From Bacteroidia bacterium (GTDB lineage: Bacteria > Bacteroidota > Bacteroidia > UBA8524), in the NCBI GenBank assembly GCA_023277325.1, contig JALRIQ010000174.1, forward strand, positions 1-10,520: DNA of 10,520 nt, given 5' to 3'. The translations under genes were made by a program, and so were the position numbers. Position 1 is the stretch's first letter, and each line of letters starts with the position of its first letter. The notes under the pieces were generated by a model. That model saw only the letters and a program-made list of their open reading frames with translations. It ran no database searches and had not been told where the DNA came from. Of this stretch, positions 1-6,426 are shown piece by piece.

Positions 1-54
1 AGCACTGGTAATCATTTTGCTGCAATCTTCACATACGGAAGTATACAGCTTCAT
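1..54 (-). CDS. crtB: Phytoene synthase, N-terminal fragment (cut by window edge)
   Basis: Only the first 18 codons are inside the window; the gene continues past base 1. Its start ATG (complement of 52-54) lies 29 bp after the crtI stop, in the same direction, as expected for the next gene of a carotenoid operon. The visible residues MKLYTSVCEDCSKMITSA resemble the start of Bacteroidota phytoene synthases, which have a Ser-Lys pair followed by Thr just before the conserved Tyr-Ser-Thr-Ser-Phe stretch. Phytoene synthase condenses two geranylgeranyl diphosphates into phytoene, the substrate of the neighbouring CrtI. The call rests on this short match plus position; the catalytic aspartate-rich motifs are outside the window. 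Confidence 0.6.
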   Translation of the reverse strand, partial: MKLYTSVCEDCSKMITSA

Positions 55-83
55 CTCGGTTTCGTTACTTGTTCTTGCTAGTT

Positions 84-1562
84 TCATAGAGCAGTTATTG
101 GGAAGTCCTTTACTATTTCCCGGCTTACTACTTCTCCTGAAACAAGAGAGGGTGGAACACCAGGCCCCGGGGTGGTTAATTGTCCAGTATAATAAAGATT
201 CTTCAGTTTTTTATTTTTTAAAGCGGGTTTAAGTACCGCCGTCTGTTTCAAGGTATTCGCCAATCCGTAGGCATTGCCCTTAAACGAATTATAATCTTTT
301 ACGAAGTCGTGCATGGCATAACTTCTTTTCACTTCAACATGGTCGCGAATATTTTCACCCACCCTTTCCTCCAGGCGGTCCATGATGATATGGTAATATT
401 TTTCACGTGTCGCCTCATTGTCGTTGAGACCCGGTGCCAATGGAACCAATAAAAAGAGGTTTTCACATCCTTCCGGAGCAACATTTGGGTCGGTTTTCGA
501 AGTGCATGAAGCATAGAAAAGTGGGTTCTCGGGCCACTTTGGCGTATCGTAAATCTCTTGGGCGTGTTGATCGAAATTGGTATCGAAAAACAGGTTATGA
601 TGCAAGAGCCCTGGAATTCTCTTATTCACTCCCAGATAAAACAGTAGCGATGAAGGCGCCATGGTGCGACTTTCCCAATACGCATCACTATAGTTTCTAT
701 ATTCCTTCGGAAGTAGTTTCGTCTCAATATGATGATAATCTGCACCGCCAATGAACATATCTGCTTGGAATTCTCCCTTGTTTGTATGTAACGTTTTTAT
801 TGAACCATCAGCTACATCAGCTGAGAGCACTTCTGTATTGAAGGAAAATTTCACCCCCAACTCGAGCGCCAAGTCATACATGCCTTGCACAATCTGGAAC
901 ATCCCTCCTTTTGGATACCAGGTTCCTAATGCGATATCCGCATAATTCATCAAACTGTATAGCGCAGGCGTATCTTGAGGCTTTGCCCCCAGAAACAAAA
1001 CAGGAAATTCGAGTAGTTGTAGGATTCTTTGATCGTGGAATAATTTACGAAGGTGACCAGACATGGACTTAAACAGATCCAGCTTGAAGGTACTTTTGAT
1101 CACGCGCCATTCGGCGAATTCCATTAAACTTCTACCTGGTTTATATACCAAGCTTTGCATTCCTACTTCATATTTGTAGGCTGCTTCTTTTAGGAACTTG
1201 TCCAGGTTAACTTTCGCTCCTGGCTCGAACTTTTCAAGTAAGTCACCAAAGGCTTCTGTACCTGCGGGAATATCCCACTCCTCCTTTGGAAAATAGACCT
1301 TATAGGAAGGATCGAGGCGTTCGAGTTCGTAGTAGTCCGATGTTTTTTTTCCAAAAGAAGAAAAGTAATGATCAAATACATCGGGCATCCAATACCAACT
1401 TGGCCCCATATCGAATTTATACCCATCCTTTTCCCAAATACGGCATCTACCTCCAGGGCCATCGTGCTTTTCGAGCACGGTAACCTTGTACCCTGCTTTT
1501 GCAAGGAATGACGCCGCACTCAGGCCAGCGAAACCAGAACCAATGACAAGAATATCCTTCAT
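84..1562 (-). CDS. crtI: Phytoene desaturase (CrtI-type, FAD-dependent)
   Basis: This 492-residue protein has the usual length for bacterial CrtI. The N-terminus carries the FAD-binding dinucleotide fold: GSGFAG at residues 8-13, a Glu at about 31 for the ribose, then a GPGGR motif. Near the C-terminus TPGPGVPPSLVSGE matches the bacterial phytoene dehydrogenase signature. The family introduces double bonds into phytoene to give coloured carotenes such as lycopene, acting at the membrane with FAD. The related desaturase CrtD is an alternative, but the position immediately before a probable crtB favours CrtI. The ATG follows the sigma-factor stop with no gap (TAAATG), so translation is probably coupled to the upstream gene. 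Confidence 0.93.
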   Translation of the reverse strand: MKDILVIGSGFAGLSAASFLAKAGYKVTVLEKHDGPGGRCRIWEKDGYKFDMGPSWYWMPDVFDHYFSSFGKKTSDYYELERLDPSYKVYFPKEEWDIPAGTEAFGDLLEKFEPGAKVNLDKFLKEAAYKYEVGMQSLVYKPGRSLMEFAEWRVIKSTFKLDLFKSMSGHLRKLFHDQRILQLLEFPVLFLGAKPQDTPALYSLMNYADIALGTWYPKGGMFQIVQGMYDLALELGVKFSFNTEVLSADVADGSIKTLHTNKGEFQADMFIGGADYHHIETKLLPKEYRNYSDAYWESRTMAPSSLLFYLGVNKRIPGLLHHNLFFDTNFDQHAQEIYDTPKWPENPLFYASCTSKTDPNVAPEGCENLFLLVPLAPGLNDNEATREKYYHIIMDRLEERVGENIRDHVEVKRSYAMHDFVKDYNSFKGNAYGLANTLKQTAVLKPALKNKKLKNLYYTGQLTTPGPGVPPSLVSGEVVSREIVKDFPITAL

Positions 1563-2090
1563 TTAGTCGACCTCGTAACCGTAATGGGTAACGTATGAGT
1601 CCAAACGTTTTCTCAATTGGCGGCGAGCGACAAAAATTCTGGTTTTCACCGTACCAATTGGAATGCCGAGAATATCGGCAATTTCATGGTATTTAAAGCC
1701 CTTTAGATTCATAGAAAATGTTTTTTGAAGATCCGCTGGTAGTTTCTCCATAGCTCGTGCAACATCTTTCAAGATAAAGTTATTTTCACCTTGATTCTCT
1801 GCTGTTGATGTTGAACTATCAAGATAAAATAAATTATCTGTAGTATCAATGAAAGTTTTACGCTTCATCATTCTTCTGTAATTATTGATGAAGCTGTTTT
1901 TCATGATAGTATACAGCCAGCCTTTCAGATTTGTCCCTTCTGAAAACTTATTCCTATAAGTAAAGGCCTTCAACATGGTTTCTTGAACCAAATCATCCGC
2001 GTCATCAGTATTGCGTGTCAACTGCAATGCATAATGTTTGAGCGGAAAAGACTCTCTTTCAACAATGCGACTAAATTCTAACTGGGTCAT
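1563..2090 (-). CDS. ECF-type RNA polymerase sigma factor, probable carotenoid operon regulator
   Basis: From the ATG at 2088-2090 this is a 175-residue sigma-70 family protein with only the two domains of ECF sigma factors. Region 2 spans about residues 15-75 (core-binding [15 protein letters not shown], then the -10 recognition part [20 protein letters not shown]). Region 4 spans about 112-165, with a helix-turn-helix around [20 protein letters not shown]. The frame stays open upstream to a TTG at 2148-2150, but family members usually begin with an M-T-x-x-E-F-like start, so the ATG is chosen. It is first in an operon with crtI and probably crtB and ends directly on the crtI ATG. No anti-sigma gene is visible. 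I infer that it drives its own operon, perhaps also the divergent pterin genes. Confidence 0.9.
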   Translation of the reverse strand: MTQLEFSRIVERESFPLKHYALQLTRNTDDADDLVQETMLKAFTYRNKFSEGTNLKGWLYTIMKNSFINNYRRMMKRKTFIDTTDNLFYLDSSTSTAENQGENNFILKDVARAMEKLPADLQKTFSMNLKGFKYHEIADILGIPIGTVKTRIFVARRQLRKRLDSYVTHYGYEVD

Positions 2091-2098
2091 TTGTTTAA
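2091..2098 (-). promoter_or_regulatory. TTAAACAA motif directly before the sigma-factor ATG
   Basis: On the minus strand TTAAACAA sits immediately upstream of the sigma-factor ATG. It is a shorter copy of the element found at 2154-2163, 2181-2190 and 2462-2471. A regulator bound here could block transcription elongation or initiation, or the site could affect translation start. The similarity to the other copies is seen directly; the function is inferred. Confidence 0.4.
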
Positions 2099-2153
2099 CT
2101 TTTTGAAGTAAATGTTCCACAAAATAAACGCGGTTATCCGAAACATGCAAGAG

Positions 2154-2190
2154 TTTTGTTTAATCTTTTCATATAAATCGTTAAACAAAA
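2154..2190. promoter_or_regulatory. Perfect 10-bp inverted repeat, candidate operator for the sigma/carotenoid operon
   Basis: TTTTGTTTAA (2154-2163) and its exact reverse complement TTAAACAAAA (2181-2190) flank a 17-bp AT-rich spacer. It lies 64-100 bp upstream of the sigma-factor ATG. The dyad could be a binding site for a dimeric regulator; MerR-type regulators, often linked to carotenoid genes, are one possibility. Alternatively, each arm may be part of a promoter recognised by the ECF sigma itself. The loop is rather long for an efficient transcription terminator, and there is no GC-rich stem. Confidence 0.55.
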
Positions 2191-2461
2191 TAATTCTTCA
2201 GTAATGACGAGGCTTTTCATGAATTGATAAAAATACACTTCTTCATTCTCAGCTTGTTTGCGTGCAGTTCTGTCCTAATCTTATGACATCATGTTCCACA
2301 GAATCAGCCTGTATGTCATTCTGCAAGGCCCTTCATATCTATGGAATAAACTTTGCTCAGGATTTGATAACTTCGAAGTCAATTAAGGCACTATGAAAGT
2401 CAGAAGGAGAAGGAATTGCCCTTCTTGGATTTAAGTCTTGTTGAATTTTTTAGATAAACCC

Positions 2462-2490
2462 TTAAACAAAAAGACAGGAGTGCTGTTTAA
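2462..2490. promoter_or_regulatory. Second TTAAACA/TGTTTAA pair, candidate operator for the pterin operon
   Basis: TTAAACAAAA at 2462-2471 repeats the same 10-mer seen near the sigma gene, and TGTTTAA follows at 2484-2490. Together they form a 7-bp dyad with a 15-bp spacer, ending 9 bp before the pterin synthase ATG. The arm order is opposite to that of the 2154-2190 pair. The shared motif suggests that one factor acts on both divergent operons; this is inference. Confidence 0.5.
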
Positions 2491-2499
2491 CTATCATAC

Positions 2500-2916
2500 A
2501 TGAGAATAACTGTTGGGAGAAAAGCCCATTTCAATGCCGCGCATCGCTTGCACAATCCGAACTGGACAGACCAGGAGAACAAAGATTTTTATGGACTTTG
2601 CAATTCCCCGAATTATCATGGACACAATTACGACCTTCATGTGAAGGTTAAAGGTGAGGTGAATGAAGCATCTGGCTATTTGATTGATTTGAAAATACTC
2701 AAAGACATCATACGCGATGAGGTGGAAGATGCCTTTGACCACAAAAATTTGAACCTCGACGTTCCGGAATTCCGAAACTTGATTCCTACGGCAGAAAATA
2801 TTGCTGCTGTTATTTGGAGAAAAATCAACAAGCGGTTGCCGACAGAGAGAAATTTTGACTTGACTGTTTTACTTTATGAAACTGAACGAAACTACGTTGA
2901 ATATACCGGTGAATAA
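2500..2916 (+). CDS. 6-pyruvoyl-tetrahydropterin synthase (animal-like PTPS)
   Basis: This 138-residue protein belongs to the PTPS/QueD fold family. Zinc-binding histidines are visible at His15 (AAHRL) and His40/His42 (HGHNY). The catalytic cysteine is Cys34 in LCNSPN, Asp80-His81 fall in DHKNLNLDVPEF, and a Glu at 127 lies in LLYETERN. The C-x-x-P-N spacing before HGHNY, the DHKNL motif and the ending closely resemble mammalian PTPS and differ from E. coli QueD. The expected reaction is therefore removal of triphosphate from 7,8-dihydroneopterin triphosphate to give 6-pyruvoyl-tetrahydropterin. The next gene makes that substrate from GTP and overlaps this one by 41 bp. A role in queuosine precursor synthesis cannot be excluded. 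An AGGAG at 2476-2480 is too far from the ATG to act as a ribosome site. Confidence 0.85.
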   Translation: MRITVGRKAHFNAAHRLHNPNWTDQENKDFYGLCNSPNYHGHNYDLHVKVKGEVNEASGYLIDLKILKDIIRDEVEDAFDHKNLNLDVPEFRNLIPTAENIAAVIWRKINKRLPTERNFDLTVLLYETERNYVEYTGE

Positions 2917-3559
2917 TATTGATGCCATTGGCGACGACCACGTGTCGTTTTCAAGTGAGACTCCTTTACGTGAGGATGCATTTGAAATGGACGACCAGTT
3001 GAAAATTGAACTGATTGCCAAGCATTTTAGAGAAATAATGCATGTTTTGGGATTAGATCTTAACGACGACAGTTTAAAAGGAACTCCTAACCGGGTTGCA
3101 AAAATGTATGTCGAAGAAATCTTTTCAGGACTAAATCCTCAGAATAAACCGGCTGTCACTCTATTTGATAACAAATACCAGTACAAACAGATGCTGGTAG
3201 AAAAAGACATCCAGTTTTACAGCAATTGCGAGCATCACTTTGTGCCAATTATTGGAAAAGTTCATGTTGCCTATATCTCCAGTGGAAGAGTAGTAGGTCT
3301 ATCGAAAATCAACCGAATTGTTCAATTCTATGCAAAACGTCCGCAGGTACAAGAACGCATGACGGTGCAAATTGCCAATGAACTTAAAGATGCTCTTCAA
3401 ACTGAAGATGTTGCAGTTATTATCGATGCCACGCACATGTGTGTAGCCTCCAGAGGAGTTAAGGATACCAGTTCCTCAACGACCACTGCCGAATATAGTG
3501 GTGTATTTTTAAATGAAGCCACACGGCAAGAGTTCTTTAAATATTTAACTATCAAGTAG
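2876..3559 (+). CDS. folE: GTP cyclohydrolase I (FolE type)
   Basis: The 227-residue product has the complete type I GTP cyclohydrolase core. Zinc ligands are Cys118 and His121 in CEHHF and Cys189 in HMCVASRG; His120 and His187 match the catalytic histidines, and the STTTAEYSG stretch follows. The enzyme converts GTP to 7,8-dihydroneopterin triphosphate, first step to folate and other pterins and the substrate of the preceding gene. The ATG at 2876 lies inside the pterin synthase gene (41-bp overlap, different frame). Recognisable similarity to flavobacterial FolE begins near residue 14, so a GTG at 2909 (codon 12) is an alternative start, still overlapping the upstream stop. The gene ends with tandem stops TAG TAA. 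The overlap implies one transcript and probably coupled translation. Confidence 0.93.
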   Translation: MKLNETTLNIPVNNIDAIGDDHVSFSSETPLREDAFEMDDQLKIELIAKHFREIMHVLGLDLNDDSLKGTPNRVAKMYVEEIFSGLNPQNKPAVTLFDNKYQYKQMLVEKDIQFYSNCEHHFVPIIGKVHVAYISSGRVVGLSKINRIVQFYAKRPQVQERMTVQIANELKDALQTEDVAVIIDATHMCVASRGVKDTSSSTTTAEYSGVFLNEATRQEFFKYLTIK

Positions 3560-3587
3560 TAACGCGTTTCTATTTCATCCTCCCGTG

Positions 3588-3595
3588 TATATTTG
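3588..3595 (+). promoter_or_regulatory. Bacteroidota -7 promoter element before the PAS reading frame
   Basis: TATATTTG exactly matches the TAnnTTTG -7 consensus of Bacteroidota housekeeping promoters. It ends 6 bp before the ATG at 3602, so the transcript would have almost no leader. No clear -33 TTG/TTTG is seen at standard spacing. Confidence 0.45.
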
Positions 3596-3601
3596 CGATA
3601 C

Positions 3602-4744
3602 ATGGATCGGGGGAACTATGAAACCAAACCAGTATTCGATCACGAATCCGCAAAACGAATACCTCTGCCTTGCTTTGTCGCGGATGATTCTCGAAAGCTA
3701 GTCGCAGTCAATGAGCTTCTGGCCTCAACTTGGAAGGAACAGGATAACTCCGCTCGCAGCGAACAATTGTTTGCCGAGTATCTGCTGGGTGAAAAGAAGT
3801 CCCTCATGAATATTGGTAAGGAAGCCTACCACCTGAAGCGAAATAAAGAATACGGGGAGGACATGATAGCGCTCTACCCCACTACCTTTAAACAATCATA
3901 CAAAGACCTGGAAGACGAAAGACAGAGTCATGAAACGCAAAAAGAAGGAATTCTTGCAGCTATTCCAGATCTGATTTATTTGATCATTAAAGACGGTATA
4001 TCCTTCGACTGCAGAGCGCATTAGGAAAAAGACCTTCCGATTCCGCTCGACATGATCATCGGCTCTTCCTTTTTTGATATCCCCAAGTCAATGGAGCTCA
4101 AGGAACGGGTATAGAAGCATATTCAAACCGCCTTAAATACCGGAGAAACGCAAACCATAGAATATCAGCGTAATAACCGACTTGGCCACCTTCAGTATTA
4201 TGAATCGCGCATCAGCCAATCGGATGAAAATACAGCGGTCTATTTTGTTCGAAATATTTCAGAACGTATCGTTGCCCAAATTCAATTGGCCTCGAGCAAA
4301 CAAAAATTGAAAAGCATTGTCGAAAATGGCTATGATGGAATTATCCTCCTGAATCGCGACGGCAGGATAAAATATGCATCGACACGTACCGAAAAATTTC
4401 TGGGGACCAAACCAACCTCCCTTTCTGTTCAGGAAGCTATTAACCTCTTTCCGAGTTACCGGCTTCATTTGATTCGGCTTTTTTATACCATCATCGAAGG
4501 AAGAACGGATAAGCATAATGTAATTCTTCGCCTCAATAACAAAGAGGGACAGATTCGTTTCCTGGAATCTTCATGGATTTCTCGCCTCGACGACCCATCC
4601 ATCAATGCTATTATTATCAATTTCCATGATATTACACGCCAGATTGCCCCGGGAAACGAGCTGCTTGCTCATCAAATAACCATTGAAAGGGAAAAGCTCC
4701 TGACCACCGTTCAGAAGTTTATCGAGATGGCAGCGTTGAACTAA
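3602..4744 (+). pseudogene. PAS-domain sensor protein broken by two in-frame TAG codons and lacking an output domain
   Basis: One continuous frame from ATG 3602 to TAA 4742-4744 (381 codons including stops) encodes a sensor-like protein, interrupted by TAG at 4022-4024 and at 4112-4114. There is no frameshift, and similarity continues through both stops. A PAS-like segment starts near AAIPDLIYLIIKDG, just before the first TAG, and runs through both stops to YFVRNISERI. A second PAS domain follows (KSIVENGYDGIILLNRDG ... INFHDITRQI). Both stops could derive from CAG (Gln) by one C-to-T change. The frame ends at EREKLLTTVQKFIEMAALN, where sensor kinases usually enter the dimerisation/kinase region; no histidine-kinase box, ATPase or DNA-binding domain follows. 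A preceding weak PAS-like part may cover residues 10-90. Most likely a decayed sensor kinase; separate short proteins or amber readthrough are less likely. Confidence 0.7.
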
Positions 4745-5072
4745 GTTTTTTCGGCAAAGAAGCTACAACAAGCTCGTACGAGTCATCGATCCATGACTCC
4801 AATAGCCGATCGTCGGCCTCGCCTTCTATTCTTACCGTATTCCAATGCACCTTACTCATGTGGTATCCGGGTATAACTTGCTCGTAACGCTCACGTAGTT
4901 CGATGGCCTTTTCGGGGTCGCATTTCACATTGAAACTGGCGAAGTTCTCTACGTCACAAAGCGCAAACATCTTTCCTAACACCTTGAATACTAATGTATT
5001 TTCATCGAATGGGAAATGCTCTGTTACTCCAGGAAATGAAAGGCAATAGGCCCGAAATGATTCAATATCCAT
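4719..5072 (-). CDS. MmcQ/YjbR family protein
   Basis: The 117-residue product has the usual size of this small single-domain family. It opens with the typical ESFRAYCLSFPGVTEHFPF pattern and carries the family hallmark VIPGYHMSKVHWNTV at residues 66-80, followed by DDRLLESWIDDSYELV. The fold is related to double-wing DNA-binding proteins, but the molecular role is not well established, so none is assigned. The gene runs opposite to its neighbours: its 3' end overlaps the broken PAS frame by 26 bp, and its promoter faces that of serS across an 85-bp gap. The last few residues (SSTLPSR) fall in the overlap and may have been altered when the two ends were joined. Confidence 0.88.
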   Translation of the reverse strand: MDIESFRAYCLSFPGVTEHFPFDENTLVFKVLGKMFALCDVENFASFNVKCDPEKAIELRERYEQVIPGYHMSKVHWNTVRIEGEADDRLLESWIDDSYELVVASLPKKLSSTLPSR

Positions 5073-5082
5073 CGCTACTTAG

Positions 5083-5090
5083 CAAATATA
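5083..5090 (-). promoter_or_regulatory. -7 promoter element of the MmcQ/YjbR gene
   Basis: On the minus strand TATATTTG exactly matches TAnnTTTG and ends 10 bp before the ATG at 5072. No good -33 TTG is visible at normal spacing upstream. Confidence 0.45.
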
Positions 5091-5134
5091 CTGCGAAAAA
5101 TAAAAGAGGGCTCCGAAGGGGCATGAGAATTTAT

Positions 5135-5142
5135 TAGTTTTG
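5135..5142 (+). promoter_or_regulatory. -7 promoter element of serS
   Basis: TAGTTTTG matches TAnnTTTG and ends 15 bp before the serS ATG. The -33 box is not obvious. The short hairpin at 5110-5122 (GCTCC/GGGGC) lies just upstream and has no clear role. Confidence 0.45.
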
Positions 5143-5157
5143 CGCTACGTATAGATT

Positions 5158-6426
5158 ATGATTCAAATAGCCTTTATCCGCGATAACAAAGAAGAAGTCA
5201 TTGAACGTTTGGCCAAACGCGGCTTGGATGTCAATGCTGCTGTGAATGAAATTTTACAGGCTGATGAAAACCGCCGTAAAACGCAAGGACAACTTGACAA
5301 CCTCTTGGCCGAAAGCAATCAATGGTCGCGCCAGGTTGGTGAATTCTTCAAGCAAGGAAAAAAGGAAGAAGCCGAAGCGCTTCGGGCCAAAAGTGCGGCA
5401 GCCAAAGAGGAAATAAAACTTCTTGAAGAATCATTGGGAATGGCGGAAAAGGCATTGGAGGAACTTTTACTTCAGCTTCCAAACATGCCGCATTCCTCTG
5501 TTCCAGGAGGAAAAACTCCTGAAGACAATAAAGTAGTTCTGGAATGGGGAGACAAACCAAAGCTTCATGCTGACGCCGTGCCTCATTGGGACCTTGCAGA
5601 GCGTTTTTCATTGATCGACTTCGAACTGGGTGTAAAAATTAGCGGTGCTGGATTCCCCGTTTATACGGGCAAAGGAGCGCGTCTTCAAAGAGCCTTGATC
5701 AATTTCTTTTTGGATGAGGCGCTAAATGCAGGATATACCGAAGTTCAACCACCAATTGTGGTGAATGAAGCTTCTGGCTATGGAACTGGTCAATTACCGG
5801 ATAAAGAAGGGCAAATGTATTATGTGAATGAGGACCAACTTTACCTGATTCCGACCGCTGAAGTACCCATAACCAACATTTACCGCGATACCATCGTCAA
5901 AGAAAACGACCTACCGATTCGCAATGTAGGCTATACGCCATGTTTCCGCAGAGAAGCAGGCAGCTATGGAAAAGATGTGCGTGGGCTAAACCGTTTACAT
6001 CAATTCGACAAAGTGGAGATTGTGCATATCGCTCATCCAGAAACTTCTTACCAGGAGCTGGAGAAAATGAGCCTTTATGTGCAGGGACTTTTGCAAAAAC
6101 TAGAGCTTCCTTATCGCGTATTGCACCTATGTGGTGGCGATATGGGTTTTGCCTCTGCCATGACCTACGATATGGAAGTATGGAGTGCCGCTCAAGAACG
6201 TTGGCTTGAGGTAAGTTCTGTATCCAATTTTGAAAGCTTCCAGAGCAATCGTTTGAAATGCAGGATGAAAAAGAATGAAGGCAAAAACGAGTTGGTACAT
6301 ACTCTCAATGGAAGTGCCCTGGCATTACCGCGTATCGTTGCATCCTTGCTTGAAAACCACCAGGACGAAAACGGAATCCGCATTCCAAAAGCACTTCAAC
6401 CTTATACCGGCTTTGAAAGGATTTAA
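5158..6426 (+). CDS. serS: Seryl-tRNA synthetase
   Basis: The 422-residue protein is full length for the bacterial enzyme. Residues about 30-105 are charged and heptad-like, forming the long antiparallel coiled-coil arm that contacts tRNA-Ser. The class II catalytic core follows: motif 1 near residues 178-202, the TAEVP serine-site loop at 233-237, motif 2 around PCFRREAGSYGKDVRGL (261-277), and motif 3 from HTLNGSALALPR (381-392). The C-terminus (IPKALQPYTGFERI) is typical. It charges tRNA-Ser, and tRNA-Sec where present, with serine in the cytoplasm. The ATG start matches the family N-terminus (MIQIAFIRDN). A probable secreted-protein gene begins within its last 14 bp. Confidence 0.97.
   Translation: MIQIAFIRDNKEEVIERLAKRGLDVNAAVNEILQADENRRKTQGQLDNLLAESNQWSRQVGEFFKQGKKEEAEALRAKSAAAKEEIKLLEESLGMAEKALEELLLQLPNMPHSSVPGGKTPEDNKVVLEWGDKPKLHADAVPHWDLAERFSLIDFELGVKISGAGFPVYTGKGARLQRALINFFLDEALNAGYTEVQPPIVVNEASGYGTGQLPDKEGQMYYVNEDQLYLIPTAEVPITNIYRDTIVKENDLPIRNVGYTPCFRREAGSYGKDVRGLNRLHQFDKVEIVHIAHPETSYQELEKMSLYVQGLLQKLELPYRVLHLCGGDMGFASAMTYDMEVWSAAQERWLEVSSVSNFESFQSNRLKCRMKKNEGKNELVHTLNGSALALPRIVASLLENHQDENGIRIPKALQPYTGFERI

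Larger units (their letters stand above)
2091..2499. promoter_or_regulatory. Divergent intergenic control region between sigma/carotenoid and pterin operons
   Basis: About 400 bp without a convincing gene separate the sigma-factor ATG (minus strand) from the pterin synthase ATG (plus strand). It must hold both promoters. I see no exact TAnnTTTG housekeeping element suitably placed for either gene; on the minus strand TTATTTTG (complement of 2120-2127) is a weak relative. The clear signal is five copies of TGTTTAA/TTAAACA, annotated separately, clustered at both ends. A short hairpin (AGAAGG 2408-2413, CCTTCT 2420-2425, 6-nt loop) lies in the middle part. The stretch from about 2191 to 2407 shows nothing I can name. 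Confidence 0.6.

Noticed and set aside
2154-2190. Reading the 10-bp inverted repeat as a terminator or insertion-sequence end
   Set aside because: The stem is AT-only apart from one G-C pair with a 17-nt loop, no transcript from a gene end runs into it, and no transposase or target duplication is nearby.
2191-2461. A hidden gene or RNA in the long intergenic stretch
   Set aside because: No open frame with recognisable protein features and no convincing structured RNA; only a weak 6-bp hairpin at 2408-2425.
2500-2916. Calling the pterin synthase queD
   Set aside because: Motifs around the catalytic Cys and the DHKNL region fit animal-type PTPS better, and no queC or queE is adjacent.
4022-4114. 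Pyrrolysine or other TAG recoding in the PAS frame
   Set aside because: TAG ends several normal genes in this window, Bacteroidota are not known for pyrrolysine use, and no suppressor tRNA or synthetase is visible. Pseudogene decay is simpler.
5110-5122. Small hairpin GCTCC/GGGGC upstream of serS as a T-box or terminator
   Set aside because: It is only 5 bp with a 3-nt loop, has no U-tract, and no T-box sequence is visible in the short serS leader.
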